This document shows positions 18,652-27,456 of a stretch of 57,924 bases of DNA, piece after piece. This DNA is from JAEUOS01 sp964470865. GTDB lineage: Bacteria; Pseudomonadota; Gammaproteobacteria; Burkholderiales; JAEUOS01. The stretch covers positions 1 to 57,924 of the forward strand of contig CAYYFR010000016.1 of NCBI GenBank assembly GCA_964470865.1, in the 5' to 3' direction. The position numbers and the translations under genes were made by a program. The notes under the pieces were generated by a model. It was not told the origin of the DNA. It ran no database searches and was given only the letters and a program-made list of their open reading frames with translations. Position 1 is the stretch's first letter. The number at the start of each line of letters is the position of its first letter.

Positions 18652-19137
18652 CTAGCCACGCGCCAATTCGGCTTCGATCAGTTCGAGCGCGGCGCGCGTG
18701 AAGGCGCGCATGTTGGCGACGCGGTCGCCACTACCGGTTTCCAGCGTCAACACCCGCTCGTGAGGGCCGCTCACCGCAACACAGGTGTGGCCGGCGGCAT
18801 CGCCGTAGCGGTTGCCGGAAGGTCCGCTGGCGCCGGTTTCGGCCAGCCCCCAGGTGGCGCCAAAACGTTCGCGCGAGTTGCGCGCCAGCAGCAGCGCATA
18901 GGGCTCGGACGAAGAACGCAAGCCGCGCATGGCGGCATCATCAATGCCGGTCAGGAGTTCACGGGCCACCCGCGTGTAGACCACCGCACCACCGAGAAAA
19001 TAGGCCGACGCCCCGGGCACGGCCAGCAACACCGCCGACAGCAGGCCGCCGGCCGAGGATTCGGCCACCGCGATGGTTTGCTTGCGGCTCTTGAGCATGT
19101 CGGCGACGCGGCCGGCCAGCGGCAACAGTATTTCCAT
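18652..19137 (-). CDS. pncC: CinA C-terminal family protein, nicotinamide-nucleotide amidohydrolase (PncC)
   Basis: A 161-residue stand-alone CinA_C domain. The diagnostic run AVAESSAGGLLSAVLLAVPG is followed by GGAVVYTRVARELL and WGLAETGASGPSGNRYGD. The enzyme deamidates nicotinamide mononucleotide to nicotinate mononucleotide in the pyridine nucleotide salvage cycle. Length equals that of other stand-alone PncC proteins. The gene lies 8 bp beyond the stop of the PhyH gene on the same strand, so they are likely co-transcribed, although no functional link is evident. Start context: an ATG directly after the PhyH stop region. Confidence 0.85.
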   Translation of the reverse strand: MEILLPLAGRVADMLKSRKQTIAVAESSAGGLLSAVLLAVPGASAYFLGGAVVYTRVARELLTGIDDAAMRGLRSSSEPYALLLARNSRERFGATWGLAETGASGPSGNRYGDAAGHTCVAVSGPHERVLTLETGSGDRVANMRAFTRAALELIEAELARG

Positions 19138-19145
19138 GAGGGTTC

Positions 19146-19964
19146 TCAGTCGGCCAGTACGGGCATGCCGGCGGCCAGTACGGCGGCATCCGGCATCGGC
19201 TGCATCGGCGCCCAGTTACGCGAACGCACATAGTCGGGCCGTGGCTCTTTCACATCATGCGGGCGATTGGCGCAGGTGTTGAAGCAAAAATAGGCCTGCC
19301 AGCGATCGTGGTGCGACAGGTTGTGGCCGCTGGCGTGCATCAGGTTGCAATGAAAGATCGCGCAACCGCCGGCACGGCCGGTGATGGCCACCGGCGCCGG
19401 CGACTGCGCCATGCGCCGCTGCATTTCTTGCGGGGTCACAGACCACAGGCGGTAAGCGGTGCTGGTATCCAGATAAGCCTCGGTGCGGCCCCAACGATGG
19501 CTGCCCGGCAACAGGTACAGGCAGCCGCTCATTTCAGTCGCATCGTCCAACATGACCATGGCGGTGGCCATGTCGGGGCGCTCGATGCCATCCAGGTTCC
19601 AGGCACCGAAATCCTGGTGCCAGGGCCACACCGAACCCTCGATCGCCGCCTTGACGTTGACCTTGGAGTGATGCAGATAGAGCTTTTCGTCACCCAGCAA
19701 CTGCTGCGCAACCCCCAGCATGCGCGGCGAGCGCGCCAGCGCGCGAAACGGCGGTGCGGCGGTGGCACCGTCGGCTTCATGCAGCCGGAACATGGATTTC
19801 GGCGCACCACTGGCGCCTTCGCGCACCGTGCCTTCGGCATCGACATTCCACAGGCGTTCGACCTCGCTGCGCAACAGCGCCACTTCAGCGGCTGTGACCA
19901 GGTCGGGAAACAGCAGGAAGCCATCGCGCGCGTAAGCCTCGCGCTGTGCCGGGGTCAGTTGCAT
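19146..19964 (-). CDS. Phytanoyl-CoA dioxygenase (PhyH) family Fe(II)/2-oxoglutarate oxygenase
   Basis: A 272-residue PhyH-family oxygenase. The Fe(II)-binding HxD lies in WPWHQDFGAWN, and the distal His is probably in NLMHASGHNLSHH, with a following Arg-containing segment for 2-oxoglutarate. The N-terminus QREAYARDGFLLFPDLV is typical of the family. The start is set at 19964 because GAGGAG lies upstream at good spacing. Members hydroxylate CoA thioesters, ectoine or small natural products; the substrate here is unknown. It is transcribed with pncC and lies downstream of the orphan molybdenum hydroxylase gene. Confidence 0.85.
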   Translation of the reverse strand: MQLTPAQREAYARDGFLLFPDLVTAAEVALLRSEVERLWNVDAEGTVREGASGAPKSMFRLHEADGATAAPPFRALARSPRMLGVAQQLLGDEKLYLHHSKVNVKAAIEGSVWPWHQDFGAWNLDGIERPDMATAMVMLDDATEMSGCLYLLPGSHRWGRTEAYLDTSTAYRLWSVTPQEMQRRMAQSPAPVAITGRAGGCAIFHCNLMHASGHNLSHHDRWQAYFCFNTCANRPHDVKEPRPDYVRSRNWAPMQPMPDAAVLAAGMPVLAD

Positions 19965-20037
19965 GTCAGTCTCCTCGCCGTCAGGCGTTGTGGTCACGTG
20001 GTCGCTCTTCTGCCCGTTTTGGCTCGGTCGCCAGCCT

Positions 20038-22365
20038 TCAGGCGGCGTGCATCAGTTGCCACACGCGTGGCGCGGTGAGCGGCATTTGCAGCCGCGTGGT
20101 GCGATTCCCCATGCCGTTGCGCGCCAGCGCGTCGGCCACCGCACTGACCACCGCCGGGGTGGCGCCGATGGTGCCCAGCTCGCCTACCCCCTTGACGCCC
20201 AGCAGGTTGTTCTTGCACGGCGACGATTCGTCCATGCGGGTCTCGAAATGCGCGACGATGCCCACATGCGGCACGGTGTAGTCCATCAGGCTGCCGGTCA
20301 AGGCCTGGCCGGAGCCGGCTTCGTACACCATCGCTTCGGAGAGCGCCTGGCCGATACCCTGCACCGCACCGCCATCGAGCTGGCCGCGCACGATGGTCGG
20401 GTTGATGACGCGGCCGACATCGTTGACCGAACTGTAGGCGACGATCTCGACGCGGCCGGTGTCGGGGTCGACCTCGACCTCGCACAAATGGCAGCCGTTG
20501 GGCCAGGTCGGGCCGGCCACGGTATTGGAGGCCTCGATCCAGATCTGCCGCTCGGGCTGACGCGCTGCCAGTTCGAACAGGCCGATCTTGAGGTCGGTGC
20601 CGGCGACCTTGAGTATCCCGGCTGCGTATTCGATATCGGCGGGCGCGGCCTCGAGCTCCTCGGCGGCCAGTTCACGGGCGCGCTCGATGGTGCGGTCACC
20701 GGCCACCTTGACCGCGGTGCCGCCGGTGAAGGCCGAGCGTGAACCGGCGCTACCAAAACCTTCGCCGCGATCGGTGTCGCCCAGCACAATGTTGATTTTC
20801 TCGCGCGACACGCCGAATACATCCACCGCCAGTTGTGCCAGGGTGGTCATGATGCCCTGGCCCATTTGCTGCACCGCCGAGAAAATCTCGATAGTGCCAT
20901 CCGCCTTGACCGCCACGGTCACGCGTTCCTCGAGCGCGTTGCCGCCGGTCCATTCGAGAAAGGTCGCAATGCCGCGCCCGCGCAGCTTGCCGCGCGCCGT
21001 CGACTGCGCGGCGCGCGCGGCGAAACCGTTCCAGTCGGCCAGCACCAGCGCCTGATCCATCACCTCCTCGAACTTGCCGGTATCGTAGGTCTGGCCCATC
21101 GGATTCTTGTAGGGCATCTGGGCGGGCCGGATCATGTTGCGCCGGCGCAATTCCACCGGGTCGATGCCGGTCTGGCGCGCCGCCTCATCCATCAGGCGCT
21201 CCATGTTGAAGATCGCCTCGGGTCGTCCGGCGCCACGATACGGGCCGGTGGGCGCGGCGTTGGTGAGCACCGCCTGCATGTGAAAGGCGATGGTCTGGAT
21301 GTCGTAGACACTGGTCTGCACCCAGGGCCCGATCATCAGCTGAATCGCCACCCCCGCCGCAGTGGCATAGGCGCCGACGTTGGCCTGCGACGTGATGCGC
21401 AGAGCCAGGATGCGCCCGTTGGCATCGAGCGCCAGTTGCGAGCGGGTCGCAAGGTCGCGACCGTGCACGGTCGAAAGAAACTCCTCGCCACGCTCACCCA
21501 CCCATTTGACCGAGCGCTTGAGAGTCAGGGCGCTCCAGGCGACGACCACGTCCTCCGGGTAAATGCCGGTCTTCATGCCAAAGCCGCCGCCGACATCGCC
21601 CACCACCACCCGCACGCGCGCCGCCGCAATGCCGAGAATGTCGTTGCACAATGTATTGCGCGTGCCGGACGGCATTTGCGTGCTCATGCGAATGGTCAGG
21701 CGTTCACTGGCGCCATCGAAGCCTGCCAGCACGCTGCGCGGCTCCATGGTGACGGCGACCACCCGCTGGTTGGTCACCGCCAGGCTCACCACGTGGGCAG
21801 CGGCGGCGAAGGCCTTGTCGGTGGCCTCGGCACTGCCGTGGCGCATTTCAGCGGCGATGTTGTCGGGCGCGGCCTCGCACAGGAGCGGCGCACCCGGCTG
21901 CATGGCGGCAACCGGATCGATCACCGAAGGCAGCTCTTCATAGTCGACCACGATGGCCTCGAGCGCGGCACGACCCTGGGCGATACTTTGCGCCACCACT
22001 GCAGCAACCGGCTCGCCCACAAACCGCGCCACTTCGTGCGCCAGACCGCGGCGCGGCGCCGATGCGCATGGGCTGCCATCGGCGCGCTTCATCATCGGAT
22101 TGCCGGGAATCGGTTTGACACCGGCTGCCACCAGCGCCGCGCCGGTGATCACCTGCAGCACGCCCGGCATGGCAGCAGCAGTGGTGGTGTCGATCGCCAG
22201 GATGCGCGCATGCGCATGGGGGGATCGCAGGAACACCAGGTGCGCCTGGTTCTCGGCAGTCACATCATCGGCATAGCGTCCGCTACCGGTGACCAGGGCC
22301 CGGTCTTCCAGGCGGTCCACCGAGTGGCCACTGCCAAAGCGCGCGTAGTTCGATTCGACGTCCAT
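20038..22365 (-). CDS. Xanthine dehydrogenase family molybdopterin-binding large subunit (CoxL-like), orphan
   Basis: A 775-residue molybdenum hydroxylase large subunit. It begins RLEDRALVTGSGRYADDV as in CoxL-type proteins. The motif GPYRGAGRPEA near residue 375 corresponds to the AYRGAGR signature of form II (BMS) enzymes, not the AYXCSFR of true CO dehydrogenase. The active-site Glu is in GVKGVGELG near residue 729. These enzymes hydroxylate N-heterocycles or aldehydes at a Mo centre and need small 2Fe-2S and medium FAD subunits. Neither partner is next to this gene: a hydrolase remnant lies on one side and PhyH on the other. Either the partners are encoded elsewhere or the enzyme is non-functional. 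Confidence 0.9.
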   Translation of the reverse strand: MDVESNYARFGSGHSVDRLEDRALVTGSGRYADDVTAENQAHLVFLRSPHAHARILAIDTTTAAAMPGVLQVITGAALVAAGVKPIPGNPMMKRADGSPCASAPRRGLAHEVARFVGEPVAAVVAQSIAQGRAALEAIVVDYEELPSVIDPVAAMQPGAPLLCEAAPDNIAAEMRHGSAEATDKAFAAAAHVVSLAVTNQRVVAVTMEPRSVLAGFDGASERLTIRMSTQMPSGTRNTLCNDILGIAAARVRVVVGDVGGGFGMKTGIYPEDVVVAWSALTLKRSVKWVGERGEEFLSTVHGRDLATRSQLALDANGRILALRITSQANVGAYATAAGVAIQLMIGPWVQTSVYDIQTIAFHMQAVLTNAAPTGPYRGAGRPEAIFNMERLMDEAARQTGIDPVELRRRNMIRPAQMPYKNPMGQTYDTGKFEEVMDQALVLADWNGFAARAAQSTARGKLRGRGIATFLEWTGGNALEERVTVAVKADGTIEIFSAVQQMGQGIMTTLAQLAVDVFGVSREKINIVLGDTDRGEGFGSAGSRSAFTGGTAVKVAGDRTIERARELAAEELEAAPADIEYAAGILKVAGTDLKIGLFELAARQPERQIWIEASNTVAGPTWPNGCHLCEVEVDPDTGRVEIVAYSSVNDVGRVINPTIVRGQLDGGAVQGIGQALSEAMVYEAGSGQALTGSLMDYTVPHVGIVAHFETRMDESSPCKNNLLGVKGVGELGTIGATPAVVSAVADALARNGMGNRTTRLQMPLTAPRVWQLMHAA

Positions 22366-22479
22366 AAACGGATTGCTCTTCTCAAAAAATGGTTGGATTC
22401 GAGCGGCGCTTGTGCGCGCCGGGGCGTAATGATGACATGAGCCGGCGCCGACCGCGCAAGCCGGCCAGGATGGCCAGAC

Positions 22480-23015
22480 TTTAGGCGCGCTGCGCCTGCG
22501 CGCAGCACCAGCACTGCGCGCATGCCGGGGCCGGTAAGCGCAGGGTCGCGCAGCAAGGCCTGAATCGCCGGGGCGGGGTCGCCGGCCACTTCGCCCAGCG
22601 GCCAGGGAAGCTGCGATTCGGCGGGCACCGGTGCATGCGCTGCCCGGTGCACGGCGGCCGCTCGCAAGTCACCGTCGGGCACGCTGGCACAGCCTGTACC
22701 GTCGCGCGCGACGGCCAGGCCATCGCCGGCGAAACCCGGCAAACCGGCACGCACCACCCGCGCGTCGCGGTCAACCGATACGCTGACGAATCTCAAAATC
22801 GGATGACCCGGCGCCTGAACATCGACCCGCAGCACTGCGCGCGCATCGCGCCCCGCCACGAAAACCCCCGAGCAGACGATCTTGGCGGCGTAGCCGGTGG
22901 CCACGCGCAACATGGCAGGCGGGGCCAGCCACAGCCACAGCGCCACAAGGCCTGCCAGCAGGGCCAGCGCCCCAAGGCTCCAGCGCCTTACCTTGATTGG
23001 TCGACCACGGGTCAT
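22480..23015 (-). pseudogene. Class C beta-lactamase-like serine hydrolase, N-terminal fragment
   Basis: From an ATG at 23015 the frame encodes a membrane anchor (LGALALLAGLVALWLWLA) and the N-terminal segment typical of proteobacterial beta-lactamase-related serine hydrolases: ATGYAAKIVCSGVFVAGRDA, then DVQAPGHPILRFVSVSVD and DGTGCASVPDGD. Homology fades near MRAVLVLRAGAA, just where the catalytic domain with its SxxK should start. The frame then reads through unrelated codons into the start of the molybdenum hydroxylase gene, to about 22260. The catalytic domain, some 300 residues, is missing, so this is a truncated remnant. The right end is approximate. Confidence 0.65.
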
Positions 23016-23305
23016 GTTCGAGGCCTTCTTGGTCTGATTGGTGCCTGCACCTGCACCATCTTTCGCATTGTTCAATAAGCCTTGACACAACCGATCCGGC
23101 GAACCGGGCCGCGCTCGGCGCAGGCAGGGTGGTGCGGCAGCGTACAGACCATGCAATGCGGCACCGGCGAAACTTGCGGCATGGGTATACTGCGATTCGT
23201 ACATGAGGTACCTTGCCACATAACCATCAAGCAGGAGAGGGCAACGCGAGGTATGGCCACCCGCGGGTAGCGCGAGCCCTGTCCACAAAGCACGCCGGAG
23301 GTCGA
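23016..23305. other. Divergent intergenic region before the PEP-CTERM gene
   Basis: About 290 bp between the hydrolase remnant and the PEP-CTERM gene. No gene, clear promoter pair or strong hairpin was recognised on either strand. Confidence 0.4.
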
Positions 23306-23998
23306 ATGTTTTCTTTTTTCCGTTTGTTTTCAGTGCGCGCGGCAAGCGTCGCATGTGCGGCGATGTTGGCTACCGGCGCGGCTTCGGCGGGCGTGCTTTT
23401 TTCAGAGAACTTTTCGCCGGCACAGACCAACGACACCGGCCAAAGCTACGGGACCGGATTGATCGACAACACCGGCTTCTTCGTCACCTCCGGCAGCATC
23501 GACATCGGCGGTTCGCTCAACACGCAGTTCGGCGCGGCCTTCGCATGCGGCCACAATCCGGGCGGCAATTGCATCGATCTGATCGGCGGCACGCCGGGCA
23601 GCATCAAGACCGTCAACAGTTTTGACCTGGTTGCAGGACAGACCTACACGATTGCCATGGGCGCCACGCTCATTGGTGGCGTTTCCGCGCCAGCGGCCGA
23701 CTTCACCGTCAAGCTGACGACCTCTACAAGCACACTGTTTTCCACCACATTGTCGGTTCCGACTTTCGGCGGCTTGCTCAGCACAAACTTCACGCCATCT
23801 AGCAATCGGACCGGCGTATTTCTGAGCTTGTCGGCGTTGCCGGTCGCCAGCGGCAGCCGCGGCCCGATCCTCGACAACATCAGCTTGAGCACCGTCTCCG
23901 CCGTGCCGGAACCGGGCGCGTTTGCCATGTTCGCCGCCGGCCTGGGCTTGATGGGATTGCTGCGGCGCCGCTTCGCCCGGCCACGCGTCCTGGCCTGA
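23306..23998 (+). CDS. PEP-CTERM sorting-signal exported protein
   Basis: A 230-residue exported protein. An N-terminal signal peptide (residues 1-28, AAMLATGAASAG) is followed by a low-complexity Gly/Ser/Thr/Asn-rich mature part with short repeated beta-like stretches. The C-terminus is a textbook PEP-CTERM signal: VPEPGAF, a hydrophobic stretch (MFAAGLGLMGLL) and the basic end RRRFARP. Such proteins are processed by an exosortase (EpsH/XrtA) and are linked to exopolysaccharide and floc formation. The GGAG ribosome site lies just before the ATG. No exosortase or polysaccharide gene is in the window, so it is a dispersed substrate. Confidence 0.88.
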   Translation: MFSFFRLFSVRAASVACAAMLATGAASAGVLFSENFSPAQTNDTGQSYGTGLIDNTGFFVTSGSIDIGGSLNTQFGAAFACGHNPGGNCIDLIGGTPGSIKTVNSFDLVAGQTYTIAMGATLIGGVSAPAADFTVKLTTSTSTLFSTTLSVPTFGGLLSTNFTPSSNRTGVFLSLSALPVASGSRGPILDNISLSTVSAVPEPGAFAMFAAGLGLMGLLRRRFARPRVLA

Positions 23999-24034
23999 CG
24001 CAGCACGCATCGGGGCTTGCCTCGCCAAATGCGC

Positions 24035-24970
24035 CTACTTGGGCGCGGCGGGCGTCTGAAACCAGTTTGGATCGACCAGGTCGAGCAAGTCGCCGTTGAG
24101 CACTTTCTGCAGGGCGAACACGCTTTGCGGGCGCGCCTGGGCACGCAGGGTCAGGCACCAGTCGATCAATTCCAGCAGTTGCACCGAGTAGCGATTGCGC
24201 CAGCGCGTTTGCGCGGATTGCAGTTGATCGCTTTTCATGCGCGCCGCTGCGGCTTGCGGCGGCGCGCCGGCCAGGCAGTAATAGAGGGTGGCGCCGATGG
24301 CATAGATATCGGTCCAGGGGCCCTGCGCCTCGCCCGAGCCTTCCTGTTCGGGCGCGGCGAAATCCGGCGTGTGCACCGCCATCAGGGAGCTTGTCGCTTC
24401 GCCCAGGCCCAGCCTCGTCGCGCCAAAATCGAGCAGGATAGGCTGGCCGTCGTGCTTCAGGTAGATGTTGGCCGGCTTGATATCCAGGTGCAAAAGCTTT
24501 TGGGTATGCACTTCGCGCAGGCCCGATAGCAGGCGCACGAACATCTCGCGCAGGAAATCCTCCTTGATCGCCTCGCCCCTGGCCACCAGCGCGCGCGCAT
24601 GCTCCTGCAGGCTTTGCCCGGTCTCGTAGGGCATCACCAGGTAGGCGGTTTCGTTGGCACGAAAGATCCCCGACACGTGCACCACGTTTGGATGGTTGAT
24701 ATGCGCCAGCAGGCGGCCTTCCTCGAAGAAGCCCTTCATGCCCTGGTTGAAGGGCGGGCGCTTGGCCTCCGGCACCACCGGTACCGGGCCGTCGCCAAAG
24801 CGTTCGGCAATGCCGTTGGGCAGGTATTCCTTGATCGCCACCGGCGCACCGGCCTTGTCATACGCGAGGTAGACAATCGAGAAGCCCCCTTGCGAGATCT
24901 TGCGCTCGATGCGGTATTGGTCCAGCACGAAGCCCTTGGGGAGCGGCTGGTTGACAGGGGGTGACGACAT
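24035..24970 (-). CDS. Serine/threonine protein kinase (Hanks type)
   Basis: A 311-residue soluble kinase. Glycine-rich loop SQGGFS at 26-31, ATP-binding Lys47 in VAIKEY, catalytic loop HLDIKPANIY at 161-170 (HLD rather than the usual HRD, while Asp, Lys and Asn are kept), DFG at 181-183, and AAPEQ in the activation segment. No PASTA, membrane or other sensor domain follows, so it is close to a bare kinase domain. The ATG at 24970 fits the family start; the frame is open further upstream. Neighbours do not reveal a substrate. It is convergent with the PEP-CTERM gene. Confidence 0.9.
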   Translation of the reverse strand: MSSPPVNQPLPKGFVLDQYRIERKISQGGFSIVYLAYDKAGAPVAIKEYLPNGIAERFGDGPVPVVPEAKRPPFNQGMKGFFEEGRLLAHINHPNVVHVSGIFRANETAYLVMPYETGQSLQEHARALVARGEAIKEDFLREMFVRLLSGLREVHTQKLLHLDIKPANIYLKHDGQPILLDFGATRLGLGEATSSLMAVHTPDFAAPEQEGSGEAQGPWTDIYAIGATLYYCLAGAPPQAAAARMKSDQLQSAQTRWRNRYSVQLLELIDWCLTLRAQARPQSVFALQKVLNGDLLDLVDPNWFQTPAAPK

Positions 24971-25221
24971 CGCGATTTTGGTCTGAAGGGGCAGGGCTCG
25001 AAGATGGAAAGGGGCGTCAAAAAACGCCGGGCGCACCTCGCATACCATCGCACGCGAGGGTACAACACTCAATCCTAACGGCAAATTGGCCCCCATCAAA
25101 GGCTGTTCAACGATCGTTAACATGTCGCACCCGGCAACGGCTTGCAAAAAGCAGATTCAGGCTATGCTTTCGGACCCTGGTGGCGCTTGCGCGCACACTT
25201 TCAACCGATCAGGAAAATCCC

Positions 25222-25833
25222 ATGCTGAAGCTCTATTTCGCCGCCGGCACCTGCGCCCTGGCGTCCCACATCGCTCTCGAAGAGGCAGGCGCCACCTATG
25301 AAACAGTGCGCCTGGATTTCGCCAAAAACGAGCAGAAAAACGCTGACTATCTGGCGCTCAACCCCAAAGGCCGTGTGCCGGCCCTGGTGACCGATCATGG
25401 CGTGCTGACCGAAACCCCGGCGATCCTGGCCTACATCGCGCAGAGTTTCCCGGCGGCCAAGCTGGCGCCGACCGAAGCTTTTGCCTTTGCCCGCGCCCAG
25501 GCCATCAACAGCTATCTGTGTTCGACCGTCCATGTGGCGCATGCCCACAAGGGGCGCGGCGCACGCTGGACCGACGACGCTCAAGCGATAGAAGCCCTGA
25601 AGAAAAAGGTCACGCAGAACATGGCCGACTGCTTCGCCCTGATCGAAGCCGACATGTTCACCGGGCCCTGGGTGATGGGCGCGGACTACAGCATTTGCGA
25701 CGGCTACCTGTTCACCGTCTCGCGCTGGCTCGAAGGCGACCGCGTCGACGTCGCCGATTTTCCGAAAGTACAGGCGCATTTCCAGCGTATGCAGGCGCGG
25801 CCGGCAGTCGCCAGGGTATTGGCCCAGCACTGA
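25222..25833 (+). CDS. Glutathione S-transferase family protein
   Basis: A 203-residue GST. The N-terminal thioredoxin-like domain starts LKLYFAAGTCALASHIALEE. It has Thr-Cys at the position where bacterial beta-class GSTs carry the catalytic Cys, and the glutathione-binding NPKGRVPALVTDHG and LTETPAILAYIA follow. The C-terminal helical domain (residues 88-203) contains DYSICDGYLFTVSRW. A weak ribosome site (AGGAAAA) precedes the ATG at 25222. It is divergent from the kinase and followed 45 bp later by a small protein of unknown role. Likely detoxification or glutathione-dependent conjugation in the cytosol. Confidence 0.9.
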   Translation: MLKLYFAAGTCALASHIALEEAGATYETVRLDFAKNEQKNADYLALNPKGRVPALVTDHGVLTETPAILAYIAQSFPAAKLAPTEAFAFARAQAINSYLCSTVHVAHAHKGRGARWTDDAQAIEALKKKVTQNMADCFALIEADMFTGPWVMGADYSICDGYLFTVSRWLEGDRVDVADFPKVQAHFQRMQARPAVARVLAQH

Positions 25834-25878
25834 GCCCGAGAGATTTCCGCTCTGCCCGACCCAAGCGAAAGAAATCAC

Positions 25879-26187
25879 ATGTTGTTCATGGTCATCAGCA
25901 CGCCCAGGCCTGAAAAGCCCTCAAGCGTGGCATCGTCACGCAAGAAATTCTGGAAATGGATCAATCCCTTGCAAGACACCGGCGTGGCGAAGTGGATCTA
26001 TGCGCGACCCGGGCGTGGCGCGGTCGCGCTATTCGATGCCGAAAGCCACGAACACCTGCATCGCCTGCTCAACCAGTGGGCGGAACTGATTCCGGCAAGC
26101 TTCGAACTGCATCCCTTGATCGATGCCGGCCAGGCGCAGGCGCACCTGGCGCGAAGCGCCAAACCAAAACCCATCAGCGGCGCTTGA
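25879..26187 (+). CDS. Small conserved protein, muconolactone-isomerase-like/DUF3303-like (tentative)
   Basis: A 102-residue protein starting MLFMVISTPRPEKPS, followed by a Trp-rich segment (KKFWKWINPLQDTG), WIYARPGRGAVALFD and ESHEHLHRLLNQWAELIPA. The layout suggests a single ferredoxin-like (dimeric alpha-beta barrel) fold of the kind seen in muconolactone isomerase and DUF3303 proteins. No catalytic residue set can be assigned. It follows the GST by 45 bp and is probably co-transcribed. Function uncertain. Confidence 0.6.
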   Translation: MLFMVISTPRPEKPSSVASSRKKFWKWINPLQDTGVAKWIYARPGRGAVALFDAESHEHLHRLLNQWAELIPASFELHPLIDAGQAQAHLARSAKPKPISGA

Positions 26188-26373
26188 ATCGCCGACGCGC
26201 AGCAGCGTGCCCGATTCGACCTGGGCCTTGAGTTCGGTCGGAATCTGCCGGAAGTGCGCGCTCTGGCCGCGCAGCACCGCGTCGAGATCTGCCGCTGTGG
26301 AGCCCTGTGGTTCAGGCGCCAGGTCGGCCAGGCGCTTGGCCAGTTGCGGGTGACGCGATGCCGACGACGCCAA

Positions 26374-27273
26374 TCAACCGATCTTGCGCACCTTGTTGGT
26401 CAAAGTGCCAATGCCGGTGATGGTCAACTCCACCGTGTCGCCGTCCTTCAACCAGGCTGGCGGTTCCATGCCCAGCGCCACGCCCGACGGCGTACCGGTG
26501 GCGATGGTGTCGCCGGGCTCCAGAGTCAACCCGGCCGACAGGCTGGCAACGATCTGTTGGCAGTTGAACAGCATGTCGGAAGTGTTGGAATCCTGGCGTA
26601 CCTCGCCATTGACCTTGAGCACCAGCTGATGGCCGCTGGGGTCGCCGAACTCGTCGGCGGTGACGATGCACGGGCCGATCGGTGCAAAGGTATCGAAGCT
26701 CTTGCCCTTGAACCATTGACCATGCGCCTTCTGCACCTCGCGCGCCGAGACATCGTTGACGATGGTGTAGCCGAACACCGCCGACAAGGCATTGCCTTCG
26801 CTCAGGTTGGAAGTCTTGCGCCCGATCACGATGCCCAGCTCGATTTCATAATCGAGTTGCTGGGTGCAGCGGCTGTCCCACTGGATGTCGTCGCCGTTGC
26901 CGATCACCGCCGTGGGCGGCTTGGAAAAGAACTCCGGCACCGGCGGAAAGCTCACCGGCACGCCGCGCGCGCGCGCGCCTTCCTCGATGTGCAGCTTGTA
27001 GTTGCGGCCGACGCAGAACACGTTTTTCTTGTAGTGCGGAATCGGCGCCATCAGTTTCACCGAGGCCAGCGGCATCCAGCCGCTGTCGGCTTCGAGCAGC
27101 CGGCGCGCATCCGCCAGGGCGGAATCACCGGCAGCGATGAAGGAAAGCATGTTGCCGGGCAGGTCGCGGCCGACGATGGCGCGGCCTGCCTTGACGACGT
27201 CAAGCACGCCCCGCGCGTCGTCTAAAAGCCCCAGGCGTTCTTCGCCGCCGGATTTGTAGGTCACAAATTTCAT
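26374..27273 (-). CDS. Fumarylacetoacetate hydrolase (FAH) family protein
   Basis: A 299-residue FAH-fold hydrolase or isomerase. Metal-binding acids are visible in LDYEIELGIVIG (E-x-E, with a following Asp further on), and other family marks are VFCVGRNYKLHIEEG, GKSFDTFAPIGP and GDTIATGTPSGVALG. The family includes 2-hydroxyhepta-2,4-diene-1,7-dioate isomerase, acylpyruvases and oxaloacetate decarboxylases, so the exact reaction is open. The ATG at 27273 is chosen because the domain starts there. Further to the right lie a VOC protein and a hydratase of the same broad aromatic-degradation type, though separated by a toxin-antitoxin pair. Confidence 0.88.
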   Translation of the reverse strand: MKFVTYKSGGEERLGLLDDARGVLDVVKAGRAIVGRDLPGNMLSFIAAGDSALADARRLLEADSGWMPLASVKLMAPIPHYKKNVFCVGRNYKLHIEEGARARGVPVSFPPVPEFFSKPPTAVIGNGDDIQWDSRCTQQLDYEIELGIVIGRKTSNLSEGNALSAVFGYTIVNDVSAREVQKAHGQWFKGKSFDTFAPIGPCIVTADEFGDPSGHQLVLKVNGEVRQDSNTSDMLFNCQQIVASLSAGLTLEPGDTIATGTPSGVALGMEPPAWLKDGDTVELTITGIGTLTNKVRKIG

Positions 27274-27350
27274 TGTCTTAGCTTCCCTTGATGGTTGAAT
27301 GCGCGAAAAGGCTGCTAGCTTAGCAGTGCGACGTGCCACTTGCGAGGCAG

Positions 27351-27382
27351 GGAGTTCGCAAAGCTACGGCGTTGCGAACTCC
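27351..27382. repeat. Perfect 11-bp inverted repeat in intergenic DNA
   Basis: GGAGTTCGCAA and its exact complement TTGCGAACTCC flank a 10-nt loop. A second small inverted repeat (CTCCT-GTTG-AGGAG) and a GCCTCC/GGAGGC pair follow within 35 bp. The element sits between the FAH gene and the toxin end of the vapBC-type pair. No T tract follows on either strand, so a simple terminator is unlikely. A site for recombination or protein binding is possible. Confidence 0.5.
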
Positions 27383-27456
27383 AAGCCTCCTGTTGAGGAG
27401 AAAACCTTGGAGGCAGAGCTGTTCACGCGGCCTGCTCGCCAGGCGCAAACGCGCTG

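Noticed and set aside
26188..26373. A minus-strand frame whose C-terminal part vaguely resembles the end of Bug/TctC receptors
   Set aside because: The match is limited to a few positions and no upstream part of such a gene is present.
26955..26975. Alternating CG run within the FAH-family gene
   Set aside because: It simply encodes an Ala-Arg-Ala-Arg stretch in frame in a high-GC genome.
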